From Thermococcus sp. (GTDB lineage: Archaea; Methanobacteriota_B; Thermococci; Thermococcales; Thermococcaceae): a DNA stretch of 64,000 bases. The notes under the pieces are model-generated. The model saw only the letters and a program-made list of their open reading frames with translations. It did not search any database and was not told the DNA's origin. Below are positions 36,128-46,157 of the stretch, piece by piece. Position 1 is the stretch's first letter, and the number at the start of each line of letters is the position of its first letter. Made by a program: the position numbers and the translations under genes. The stretch is from contig JALTBN010000051.1 of the NCBI GenBank assembly GCA_027075325.1, forward strand, positions 125,558 to 189,557, read 5' to 3'.

Positions 36128-36456
36128 GGGCGTCACCTCCTGACTGGGAGAACAGGCGTCATTAGCCCCCTAAGGGGCACTTGGGGCGGACGCCATCGCC
36201 CGGAATTTACCCACGACCGGTAACGCTAACACCTTTTAAACTTTTTGTGGATGGAGATGGTCTCCAATGAAATCATTTTGAAGACTGTTCATTGGAGTTC
36301 TTTTTCTTGGTGTGGTGTTCTTCTATAATTTTGTCCCCGTAAAAGTTTGTTCCCCGCTATATGACCAGCGGCAAAGATTTTCCCTGGAAAGCTTGGAGAG
36401 TCTTTAAGGAATCTGCTTATGGCGGAACAGATTCGCCCAGAAAAGTGATAAAAGGC
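36128..36456 (-). promoter_or_regulatory. 329-base intergenic region and promoter of the hydrogenase-related operon
   Basis: No gene. Minus-strand TATA element TTTAAA at 36235-36240. Upstream of it GTGGATGGA (36247-36255) leads into the dyad TGGAGA-tgg-TCTCCA (36252-36266), at the same distance from TTTAAA as the palindrome before korD. Further up, CTCCAATGAA (36262-36271) and TTCATTGGAG (36288-36297) form a ten-base inverted repeat. The leader (about 85 nt) holds CCCCCTAAGGGG-type hairpins. The last ~100 bases before ValRS (36361-36456) show nothing clear. Confidence 0.6.
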
Positions 36457-39123
36457 TCAGAAGAAGAGAACCACGGCGTCCCCAACGACCGCGGTCTCGA
36501 CTTCCTCGCCCTCGCTGAACACCGCCTTCCTGAGCACGATGTCGTCCTTAGTCAGCTCAACTTTCTGGCCGTCAACCTCGAATTCAACTTTTCCGTTCTC
36601 CTTGAGGGCCTTCGCCACTTCTTCAGCGTTCTCCTTGAGGTAAGCGGTTATCTTTGGCACAAGCTTGCCGTAGCGCGGCCCAACGGTTCTGAAATTCGGC
36701 TTGATTTCGATGATTCTTTCCTCGAGTTCGGGCTCCCCTTTGATAATCTCAAGTCTCTCGATGTTCATGGTTCCGGCGATGTCCTTCTCTATGGCCTTGA
36801 GCATATCGTAGGAATCTGTGGCGTATATTGCCACGTGCTTGAGCTTCGCATTTAGAGCGAGGCCGTGGCCGTTCTTGTAGCGCCTCATGACGCCGACTAT
36901 TTCTCGGGCCAGCTCGCCGAGCTTCTCAGCCTCCTCGTCTATCTTCGCTTCATCGTACTTTGGCCACTCAAGGAGGTGCACGCTCTTCGCCCCGACGTGC
37001 TCCTTGAACATCCCCTGGTAGAGTTCTTCCGTGATGTGCGGCGTGAGAGGCGCGAGCAGGAGCATCACGTTGTAGAGCAGCTCGTAGAGTGCCGCTTTAG
37101 CTTTGAGCTTGCTCTCCTCGTCGTCGCCGTAGAGGCGGTACTTGATCATCTCGATGTAGTCATCGGCAACCTCGTGCCAGACGAAGTTTATCAGCTCGCG
37201 CGTGAGGAGGTTGAAGCGGTACTTCTCCATCTCTTCAGTGGCGAACTTTATCAGCCCGTGGAGCCTGCTGAGAATCCAGCGGTCGAGCGGCTCAAGCTCT
37301 GACGGCGCTTTAGTCGGGTCGAAGTTCTCCAAATGACGCTCGGCGAAGCGGTAGATGTTCCAGACCTTCTGGAGGAAGCGGTAGTTGTAGTCAACCGTCT
37401 CCCACTTGAACGGGTGGTCCTCCCCGGGCGGGGCTAAGGCAGTCCAGAGCCTAAGAGCGTCGGCGCCGTACTTCGGAATGACCTCGTCCGGCGCGACCAC
37501 GTTGCCGTAGCTCTTGCTCATCTTCCTTCCGTCCGGTCCGGCGACCATACCGTTGATGAGGATGTCGTCCCAGGGCCTCTCGCCGGTGAGAACCCAGGTC
37601 CTGAATATCGTGTAGAACGCCCACGTCCTGATGATGTCGGTTCCCTGCGGCCTCAGAGCGGTCGGGAAGTTGTGCTCGAACCAGCGCTTTCCTTCCTCGT
37701 CGCCCCTTACAGCGTCGTACCAGCGGCTTATCATCAGCGCGCTCATGCTCGAGTCGACCCAGCAGTCGAGGACATCGGTTACAGGCTCCGGATCGCTTCC
37801 GTCGGAGCACTTCCTCGGCGGCTCGTCGAAGCGCGGGTCAACCGGTAAATCATCCTCGTTGGGCAGGATTATCTCACCGTTCTTGCAGACCCAGAAGGGG
37901 ATGGGCGTTCCAAAGACGCGCTGCCTGCTTATGACCCAGTCCCAGTCCATCGACTCGGCCCAGTCCTTCAGGCGGAGGAACATATCTTCGGGATACCAGT
38001 TGATCTGCTCCGCCACCTTAACGATTTCATCGGTGAAGTCCCTCACCTTGATGAACCACTGCTTCTTTGGAAGGAGTTCGATCGGGGCCATACATGAGCT
38101 TCTCTCGGTGTGCCTCAGAACGCGGTGCTTTATCTTCTCCCTCTTGTAGAGCAGTCCCTGCTTCTCAAGGTCTTCGGCTATCTTCTTCCTCGCCTCCTCG
38201 GTCTTGAGGCCCTCGTATGGCCCGGCGTTCTCGTTCATGGTGCCGTCCTCGTTGATCGCTATGATTACCGGCAGGCTGTAGCGCTTCTGCCAGACGACGT
38301 CCTGCTCGTCACCGTAGGTACAGTTGTAGACCGCTCCAGTTCCGAAGGTCGGATCAACGTCGGCATCGGCTATAACGGGCACTTCCCTCTCGAATATCGG
38401 GAGCTTCACCTTCTTGCCGACGACGTCTTTATAGCGCTCGTCATCCGGGTGGACGAAGACGGCAACACAGGCGGGCATTAGCTCTGGCCTCGTCGTCGCT
38501 ATGGGCACGTGGCCGGAGCCGTCGGCGAGCGGGAGCTTGATGTAGTAGAGGAAGCCGTCCTCCTCGACGTAGCCGACTTCAGCCTTTGCCAAACTCGTCC
38601 TGCAGCGCGGGCACCAGTAGACCGGGTGCTCGTCGCGGTAGAGCATCCCCTTCTTGTAGAACTCGAGGAGGGACTTCTGGACTGCAGCCTTGTACCAGTC
38701 GTCCATGGTGTGGTACTCAAGGTCCCAGTCGGCTGAATAACCTATGCGGATGAACTGGTTGCGCATTGCCTCAATGGCCTGCCAGGTCCACTCGATGCAC
38801 TTCTGCAGGAACTTCTCTGGCTGGTCCTTGCTTATTCCGAACTCCTTCTCGACCTTCAGCTCGGTCGGAAGGCCGTGGTTGTCGAAGCCCTGTGGGAAGA
38901 GCACGTTGTAGCCGGTCATCCTCTTGTAGCGCGCCACGATGTCGATCCAGGTGTGGCTGAGCACGTGGCCGAGGTGGAGCGTTCCGCTTGTGAACGGGGG
39001 AGGGGTGTCTATAGCGTAAGCGGGCCTCTTCTCGTCCAGCTCGTATTTGTAGATCTTCTCATCCAGCCAGAACTTCTGCCATTTCGGCTCAATCTCGTTG
39101 GGGTCGTAGGTCTTGGGAAGCAT
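36457..39123 (-). CDS. valS: Valyl-tRNA synthetase
   Basis: 888 residues, class I synthetase that charges tRNA-Val. The HIGH motif is HLGH (GTLHLGHVLSHTW), the KMSKS motif GRKMSKSYGN. The editing domain has PIATTRPELMPACVAVFVHP, and CPRCRTSLAKAEVGY is a zinc site. GDEQDVVW and the start MLPKTYDPNEIEPKWQ match archaeal ValRS rather than IleRS. GGTGAT then four bases identify ATG 39123; GTG 39132 and ATG 39129 lie within the ribosome-binding site. TATA box GTTTTTAAG at 39171-39179. Confidence 0.95.
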   Translation of the reverse strand: MLPKTYDPNEIEPKWQKFWLDEKIYKYELDEKRPAYAIDTPPPFTSGTLHLGHVLSHTWIDIVARYKRMTGYNVLFPQGFDNHGLPTELKVEKEFGISKDQPEKFLQKCIEWTWQAIEAMRNQFIRIGYSADWDLEYHTMDDWYKAAVQKSLLEFYKKGMLYRDEHPVYWCPRCRTSLAKAEVGYVEEDGFLYYIKLPLADGSGHVPIATTRPELMPACVAVFVHPDDERYKDVVGKKVKLPIFEREVPVIADADVDPTFGTGAVYNCTYGDEQDVVWQKRYSLPVIIAINEDGTMNENAGPYEGLKTEEARKKIAEDLEKQGLLYKREKIKHRVLRHTERSSCMAPIELLPKKQWFIKVRDFTDEIVKVAEQINWYPEDMFLRLKDWAESMDWDWVISRQRVFGTPIPFWVCKNGEIILPNEDDLPVDPRFDEPPRKCSDGSDPEPVTDVLDCWVDSSMSALMISRWYDAVRGDEEGKRWFEHNFPTALRPQGTDIIRTWAFYTIFRTWVLTGERPWDDILINGMVAGPDGRKMSKSYGNVVAPDEVIPKYGADALRLWTALAPPGEDHPFKWETVDYNYRFLQKVWNIYRFAERHLENFDPTKAPSELEPLDRWILSRLHGLIKFATEEMEKYRFNLLTRELINFVWHEVADDYIEMIKYRLYGDDEESKLKAKAALYELLYNVMLLLAPLTPHITEELYQGMFKEHVGAKSVHLLEWPKYDEAKIDEEAEKLGELAREIVGVMRRYKNGHGLALNAKLKHVAIYATDSYDMLKAIEKDIAGTMNIERLEIIKGEPELEERIIEIKPNFRTVGPRYGKLVPKITAYLKENAEEVAKALKENGKVEFEVDGQKVELTKDDIVLRKAVFSEGEEVETAVVGDAVVLFF

Positions 39124-39185
39124 AGCCATCACCTTTTCGGTTTTTTGAAGATGGAATACCCTCAGAAGGGTGGCTTAAAAACTTT

Positions 39186-39300
39186 GACGGTGGCGCCAGA
39201 ATCAAGGCTACCCTAAAAGGGCGGAACACCTGGGGTTCAGGGTTCGAAACCAGTGCTACGGTGGACGATAGGCATCACCAGGGTATAGAAATGGGCAGGG
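39186..39300 (-). ncRNA. Candidate GC-rich structured RNA between valS and the radical SAM gene
   Basis: Within an otherwise AT-rich 354-base gap, a ~110-base block is strikingly GC-rich, which in hyperthermophiles often marks RNA genes. On the minus strand it follows AATTTTTAAACC (39301-39312), which could place a start near 39282, and ends before the valS TATA box. Inverted parts include ACCCT/AGGGC and CTGGGGTT/AACCAG. GGTTCGAAACC at 39241-39251 resembles a T-loop, but no tRNA fold could be closed. Direction and identity are uncertain. Confidence 0.35.
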
Positions 39301-39477
39301 GTTTAAAAATTTTGGGGTACCACGAACTCCGCGGCGGGAGCTTCACGGGCAATTAAACATTAAAAAATTAAAAACATGATTAAATAATTAAATTGAGCAT
39401 TTAATGATGCCTGTCTCATGAAGTTCCCCGAAGAAGACGGAATAACAGGATAATTTATCCATCGGCGGGTTTTTAAA
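39301..39477. other. AT-rich remainder of the valS/radical SAM gap
   Basis: Contains AT tracts (ATTAAAAAATTAAAAAC and similar at 39353-39400) and, near 39451, AATTTATCC as the TATA candidate for the rightward gene, whose mRNA would be leaderless. No gene seen. Confidence 0.5.
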
Positions 39478-40758
39478 ATGCCTTCAAAACCCGTTGATAT
39501 GATAGAAGTTTCCCTCCCCCATGTGAGCTTTGAGGACACCGGTGAGAGCATAAGGCTGGTGTGGCGGGAAACCCTCTACGCCGACTTCGACAGGAGGGAG
39601 CTCGCGAGGGCCATCAGAAAGAAATACCAGGTAAAACCTGAGCTCATCGTGAAGGATGGGAAGCTCTTCATCAACACCGATTATCCCGGGATCGAGAAGT
39701 ACCTGGCCATTTACATCCAGAACAACCTTGGGGCGCTTCTCAGGAACAGGTACACGGGCAGAAAAGTGTTGTACATCCATGAGGGATTTGACGTCCCGCT
39801 CTTAGGCTACAACGCCTTTGGTCTCATCGATAGGGGAACAAACCTGATTCAAATCAGAGGAGCGAGCGGCTGCAACCTCAGCTGCATCTTCTGCTCCGTT
39901 GATGAGGGGCCGTATTCGCGAACGAGAAAGCTGGACTACGTGGTGGACATCGATTACCTGATGAAGTGGTTCGACGAGGTCGCGAGGATAAAGGGCAAGG
40001 GTCTGGAAGCCCACCTCGACGGCCAGGGAGAGCCGCTCATCTACCCCTTCCGCGTTGAGCTCGTGCAGGCGCTCAGAGAGCATCCAAACGTTTCGGTAAT
40101 CTCAATGCAGAGCAACGGAACGCTCCTGAACGATAGGCTGGTCGAGGAGCTGGCGGAGGCGGGCCTCGACAGGGTAAACCTCTCGATACATTCCCTTGAT
40201 CCTGGCAAGGCAAGGATGCTCATGGGGATGAAGAGCTACGATCTGGAGCACGTCCTGGAAATGGCCGAAGCACTGGTAAACGCTGGAATTGACGTCCTCA
40301 TAGCCCCAGTGATAATATTCGGGATAAACGACGACGAGGCCGAGTCCTTCATAGAGTTCGCGAGGAAAATAGGTGCTGGAAAGCGTTGGCCGGCCCTCGG
40401 CTTCCAGAACTACGTCCCCTACAAGTTTGGGAGAAACCCGGTTATAGCGAAGGTTAAGCCTTTCAAGGAGTTCTACGGGTGGCTCCGTTCACTGGAGGAA
40501 AAGACCGGGATGAGGCCGCTTGTCCTGAAGCCGAAGCACTTTGGTATGGAAAGGCGGGAGTTCATCCCCCTGGCTTTCAGACCGGGAGAAATCGTTAAGG
40601 CCGAAGTGGTTCTTCCGGGCAGAATAAAGGGTGAAATGATAGCAAAGGCAAGGAACAGGCTGATAGAGGTTATAAATACGAAGGCCCAAGTAGGGGACAT
40701 GATAAAGGTCAGGATAGTGAGGACGAGGCACGGGATATACATAGGAACCGAGGTTTAG
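39478..40758 (+). CDS. Radical SAM protein with C-terminal TRAM domain (COG2100 type)
   Basis: 426 residues. An N-terminal ~125-residue domain precedes the radical SAM core with C-x3-C-x2-C in GCNLSCIFCS, then LDGQGEPLIYP and SMQSNGTLLND. The last ~60 residues (KAEVVLPGRIKGEMIA... VGDMIKVRIV) fit a TRAM RNA-binding fold. The family is conserved in archaea and its reaction is not known to me; the TRAM domain argues for an RNA substrate, such as tRNA base modification. Probably leaderless. Confidence 0.83.
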   Translation: MPSKPVDMIEVSLPHVSFEDTGESIRLVWRETLYADFDRRELARAIRKKYQVKPELIVKDGKLFINTDYPGIEKYLAIYIQNNLGALLRNRYTGRKVLYIHEGFDVPLLGYNAFGLIDRGTNLIQIRGASGCNLSCIFCSVDEGPYSRTRKLDYVVDIDYLMKWFDEVARIKGKGLEAHLDGQGEPLIYPFRVELVQALREHPNVSVISMQSNGTLLNDRLVEELAEAGLDRVNLSIHSLDPGKARMLMGMKSYDLEHVLEMAEALVNAGIDVLIAPVIIFGINDDEAESFIEFARKIGAGKRWPALGFQNYVPYKFGRNPVIAKVKPFKEFYGWLRSLEEKTGMRPLVLKPKHFGMERREFIPLAFRPGEIVKAEVVLPGRIKGEMIAKARNRLIEVINTKAQVGDMIKVRIVRTRHGIYIGTEV

Positions 40759-40804
40759 GGCAAACTTTAATACCCCCACTCTGTACTCACTGAAGGTGAT
40801 ATAT

Positions 40805-43174
40805 GTGCGGAAAGCATTTCTACTTGCCGTAACGTTCTTTCTCATAGGGAGCGTTTTTGCTGCAGGCTGCCTGAGCGGCAGCGGAGGGCAGACTCAAAGC
40901 CCCTCCCAGAGTCGCAGTTCCGTGACGGCCCCCACTACAACCTCCGAACTCAGCGGAACAGGTACCTCAACCTCCACCACTTCTACTTCTATAAGAGAAA
41001 CAACCACCACAACATCCAGAGCAGGGACCACTTCAGGCACTTCCACGACTTCCACAACGTCAACGGCCCCTGCTGATGGGACCGGGTTCGTTCTTCCTGA
41101 GGGGCACCCGCGGGTATACGTTGGCTCCTCCGGCTCTTCATGCCCAACGGGAAAGGTTCTTGTGGAGTTCGTATACACCCCAAAGAACCTGACGCCCCGG
41201 ATAGTCAGCGTTAGGGGCTCCTTCAACGACTGGGGCCAGTGGTATATGCGGAAGACGGCAAACGGCACTTGGATTCTCAGGACCTGCCTCAAACCCGGAA
41301 ATTATCAGTACAAGTTCTTTATCGACGGAAAATGGGTCAAAGATATGTCCAAGGTCGATCCCACTGCCGATGGCTACGCGGACGATGGATATGGAGGCAA
41401 AAACGCAGTTAAGGTTGTTAGCGGCTTATCTACACTGGCCATAGACTTCAGGCCCGAAAGGCCTCCCTACCTTTCGATTGCTGACAATAGGACAGTAGTG
41501 AGATTTCAGGTAGGGAGGGGACTTATCGAGAACGCCACCCTCGTTACGAGCATCGGGACATTCAAGATGGAGAGACAGGTTTGGTGGAGCTCGGGTGAGG
41601 TGTGGAGGGGGGAGGTTCCCGCGGTGGAACCCTTCGAGTACTACTTCACGATCCAGGCCAACGGCTCAAGCTACGAGGTTTTCAACAGTAGTAACGAGCC
41701 CTTCTTTAAGTTCGACGGGAAAGACCGGTTTCCACAGCTCCAGTGGGTGAGCACGGGCGTTGGATATCAGATATTTCCGGACAGGTTCTACAACGGCAAC
41801 AGGAGCAACGATGCCCTTGCCCTCGACCACGATGAGCTCATCCTCAATCAGGTTAGTCCCGGAAAGCCGATACTCTCCAACTGGAGCGATCCCATAACGC
41901 CCCTTCACTGCTGCCACCAGTACTTCGGCGGCGACATAGCAGGAATCACTCAGAAGCTCGACTACCTGCAGTCCCTCGGCGTCACCCTCATCTACCTGAA
42001 CCCCATCTTCCTCTCCGGGAGCGCCCACGGCTACGACACCTATGACTACTACAGGCTCGACCCGAAGTTCGGAACCGACGAGGAGCTGAGAACCTTCCTG
42101 AATGAGGCCCACAAAAGCGGAATAAGGGTTATCTTTGACTTCGTGCCCGACCACACGGGAATAGGCCACTGGGCGTTCATCGACGTCTGGAAGAGGGGTA
42201 ATCAGAGCCCCTACTGGGACTGGTACTTCGTCAAGAAATGGCCCTTCAAACTTGGTGACGGGAGCGCCTACACGGGCTGGTGGGGGATAGGGAGCCTCCC
42301 GAAGCTCAACACCGAAAACCCTAAGGTGAAGGAGTACCTCATGAACGCAGCTCTCAAGTGGCTTGACTTCGGCTTCGACGGCTTCAGAGTTGACGTTCCA
42401 AACGACCTCGTTAACGCGGACGAGTTCTTCCGCGAGCTCAGGGCGAAGGTGAAGGCGAAACACCCAGATGCATATATGGTCGGCGAAATCTGGACTCTAT
42501 CCCCTGACTGGGTGGACGGGAGTAAGTTTGACTCCCTGATGAACTACGCCTTGGGAAAGGACATCCTGCTGCCCTACGCGAGGGGTTCCCTGAGCGGAAA
42601 GGCCACCATGAACCTCCTCGGAAAATACTACGCAGCTTACGGTGAGAACGTCGCTGCCATGGGTTTCAATCTCGTGGATTCTCACGACACCTCAAGGGTT
42701 CTCACGGACCTTGGGGGAGGAAAACTCGGCGACAAACCCGACCAGGAGGCCATCCAGCGGCAGAAGCTTCTCTCCGCCCTTCTTTACACCCTCCCAGGGA
42801 TGCCAGTAACTTTCCAGGGTGACGAGTGCGCATTCCTCGGCGACAAGTCACACTACGACGAGCAGCGCTACCCCTTCCAGTGGGAGAAGTGCAACGGGGA
42901 CATGCTTAGACACTACCGCTCACTGGCCGAGCTGCGGAAGAGCGTCCCGGCTCTAACGAGTAGCAAGATACTGTTTTACAGGACACAGGGAAGTGTACTG
43001 TCCTTCTTTAGGGGGCACAACAACGAGGTGCTCGTCATAGCCAACAACGGTGGGAGAAGCGAACTTGAGCTCCCAGAGGGAACGTGGAAGGAGATATGGC
43101 CCGAAAAGGGGAAGGAGTTTAAGGAGAGCGTTGAAATCCCGGCGGTTTCCTTGGTTGTTCTTGAGAGGGGATAA
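40805..43174 (+). CDS. Secreted lipoprotein GH13 glycosidase (alpha-amylase/pullulan hydrolase type)
   Basis: 789 residues. Signal peptide with lipobox FAAGC (Cys22), a Thr/Ser-rich stalk to about residue 95, then a CBM48-like domain (VSVRGSFNDWGQW, GNYQYKFFIDGKW) and a GH13 barrel. The four GH13 regions are DFVPDHTG, GFRVDVPND (nucleophile D530), GEIWTL (acid/base E561) and LVDSHDTSR (D628). It is similar in layout to Thermococcus type III pullulan hydrolases, acting on alpha-glucans outside the cell. GGTGAT followed by four bases sets GTG 40805. TATA CTTTAATACC near 40768. Exact substrate inferred. Confidence 0.88.
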   Translation: MRKAFLLAVTFFLIGSVFAAGCLSGSGGQTQSPSQSRSSVTAPTTTSELSGTGTSTSTTSTSIRETTTTTSRAGTTSGTSTTSTTSTAPADGTGFVLPEGHPRVYVGSSGSSCPTGKVLVEFVYTPKNLTPRIVSVRGSFNDWGQWYMRKTANGTWILRTCLKPGNYQYKFFIDGKWVKDMSKVDPTADGYADDGYGGKNAVKVVSGLSTLAIDFRPERPPYLSIADNRTVVRFQVGRGLIENATLVTSIGTFKMERQVWWSSGEVWRGEVPAVEPFEYYFTIQANGSSYEVFNSSNEPFFKFDGKDRFPQLQWVSTGVGYQIFPDRFYNGNRSNDALALDHDELILNQVSPGKPILSNWSDPITPLHCCHQYFGGDIAGITQKLDYLQSLGVTLIYLNPIFLSGSAHGYDTYDYYRLDPKFGTDEELRTFLNEAHKSGIRVIFDFVPDHTGIGHWAFIDVWKRGNQSPYWDWYFVKKWPFKLGDGSAYTGWWGIGSLPKLNTENPKVKEYLMNAALKWLDFGFDGFRVDVPNDLVNADEFFRELRAKVKAKHPDAYMVGEIWTLSPDWVDGSKFDSLMNYALGKDILLPYARGSLSGKATMNLLGKYYAAYGENVAAMGFNLVDSHDTSRVLTDLGGGKLGDKPDQEAIQRQKLLSALLYTLPGMPVTFQGDECAFLGDKSHYDEQRYPFQWEKCNGDMLRHYRSLAELRKSVPALTSSKILFYRTQGSVLSFFRGHNNEVLVIANNGGRSELELPEGTWKEIWPEKGKEFKESVEIPAVSLVVLERG

Positions 43175-43187
43175 TCTCCCCTTCTTT

Positions 43188-43742
43188 TCAAAGACCCGCA
43201 AGCTGAGGGGTTACAAAGGCCTCAATGAACGCTGCCAGTAGAAGCATTCCTATGGCGATTGCGTAAAACCTGAGGGACTCCATCGCCAGCTCTCTGCCGC
43301 CACCGCGAAGCAGGGCTCTGTAGAGCAGAACACCTGAGGAAGCGGCAAGGAGTATCGCGGGAATCTCAACTATCCCGTGCGGCAGGATGCCCATAATCAT
43401 CCTCTGAAAGCTGAGGGCTCCAGAATGAACAAGATACGTGGCTACAACACCCAGTATCAACCCGTTAAAAGCGACGACGAGGACTGGAACAATCCCGAAC
43501 AGAACCCCCAAAGCGTAGGCTGTGGTGGCCACTCCGGCATTGTTGAGAAAGATGCTCACAAAGAGGTGGAATCCCGATGAATTCCCTCCGACTTTTTTGA
43601 GGAGGGCCTTTGCGAGTTCCCCCGTGAACTTTCCCGCGAAGTCAGGGTTAAGGTAGACGATGAGAGCACCGACCAAGGTGAACCCAAGGAAGATCGCAGT
43701 CATTAAAAGGAATATTCTCCAGATCTGGCTTCCCCTTTCCAT
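43188..43742 (-). CDS. SpoIIM-family (DUF95) membrane protein
   Basis: 184 residues with about five membrane helices. The family block ILPHGIVEIPAILLAASSG is clear, as is IFLNNAGVATTAYALGVLFGI. SpoIIM proteins are needed for engulfment in Bacillus, but archaeal members have no known role. The 3' end is convergent with the glycosidase gene. It lies four bases after the lipoate-ligase-like gene and may be co-transcribed with it. Confidence 0.85.
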   Translation of the reverse strand: MERGSQIWRIFLLMTAIFLGFTLVGALIVYLNPDFAGKFTGELAKALLKKVGGNSSGFHLFVSIFLNNAGVATTAYALGVLFGIVPVLVVAFNGLILGVVATYLVHSGALSFQRMIMGILPHGIVEIPAILLAASSGVLLYRALLRGGGRELAMESLRFYAIAIGMLLLAAFIEAFVTPQLAGL

Positions 43743-43746
43743 TCAA

Positions 43747-44025
43747 TCACTTCCTGAGTGCGTTCTTCAAAGCTATCTTAAAGTCCTCAACGTTAACGTA
43801 GGGCATCTCAACATCAAGCCTCATTGCAAAGAACTCGTCCATAAGAGCTTCTATCTCATCAATCCGGTGCCCCTCCAGCTTCTGCTCAAGCTCGTGGACG
43901 GCCTCCTCTGGGTGCATGAAGAAGTCGCCGGTGATTTTGACGTGCTCCGCTATTCCGTTCTCCTCGTCGAACTCTATCCTTATGAGTCCTTTCTTCGCCT
44001 TGTGCTCGCCTATGTGGTGCTTCAT
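43747..44025 (-). CDS. Stand-alone lipoate-protein ligase C-terminal domain (LplB-like)
   Basis: 92 residues: KKGLIRIEFDEENGIAEHVKITGDFFMHPEEAVHELEQKLEG is the pattern of the lipoate-ligase C-terminal domain (split here for length: the core is ITGDFF). In Thermoplasma this domain is a separate protein that activates the LplA catalytic subunit. No catalytic domain gene is in this window. GGAGGTGGGTAGT before ATG 44025 gives the start. Confidence 0.75.
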   Translation of the reverse strand: MKHHIGEHKAKKGLIRIEFDEENGIAEHVKITGDFFMHPEEAVHELEQKLEGHRIDEIEALMDEFFAMRLDVEMPYVNVEDFKIALKNALRK

Positions 44026-44097
44026 ACTACCCACCTCCAAAGTAAATTAGCGGGAGAAGTTTTTAAAGGTTGGGCCTAACTGGGGGCGGTGATGTGA

Positions 44098-46026
<1,929 letters not shown>

Positions 46027-46049
46027 TCCCTTTTCCATTTCTTCCTTCA

Positions 46050-46092
46050 GGTATCAGTACCGATACCTAGTATCGGGGGCGATACTTAAATC
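46050..46092 (+). promoter_or_regulatory. Alternating GTATC/GATAC array and promoter of the DapA-family gene
   Basis: Half-sites run GTATC-6-GATAC-3-GTATC-6-GATAC (46051-46085): two dyads with identical six-base spacers placed head to tail. CTTAAAT (46085-46091) directly after is a TATA candidate. The arrangement suits two dimers of a regulator bound side by side over or just upstream of the BRE. Confidence 0.55.
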
Positions 46093-46157
46093 TGAATCTG
46101 CATCTTTTACACCCCAACCCTAAAATACCTCTTCCCCTAAAACTCTCCGGTGATTCC

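Noticed and set aside
36361..36855. Plus-strand frame of 164 codons at the valS 3' end
   Set aside because: Mostly antisense to valS with no start signal; the upstream third lies in noncoding DNA.
39241..39251. GGTTCGAAACC taken as a tRNA T-arm
   Set aside because: The flanks do not form a five-base T-stem, acceptor or anticodon arm on either strand, so no tRNA is called.
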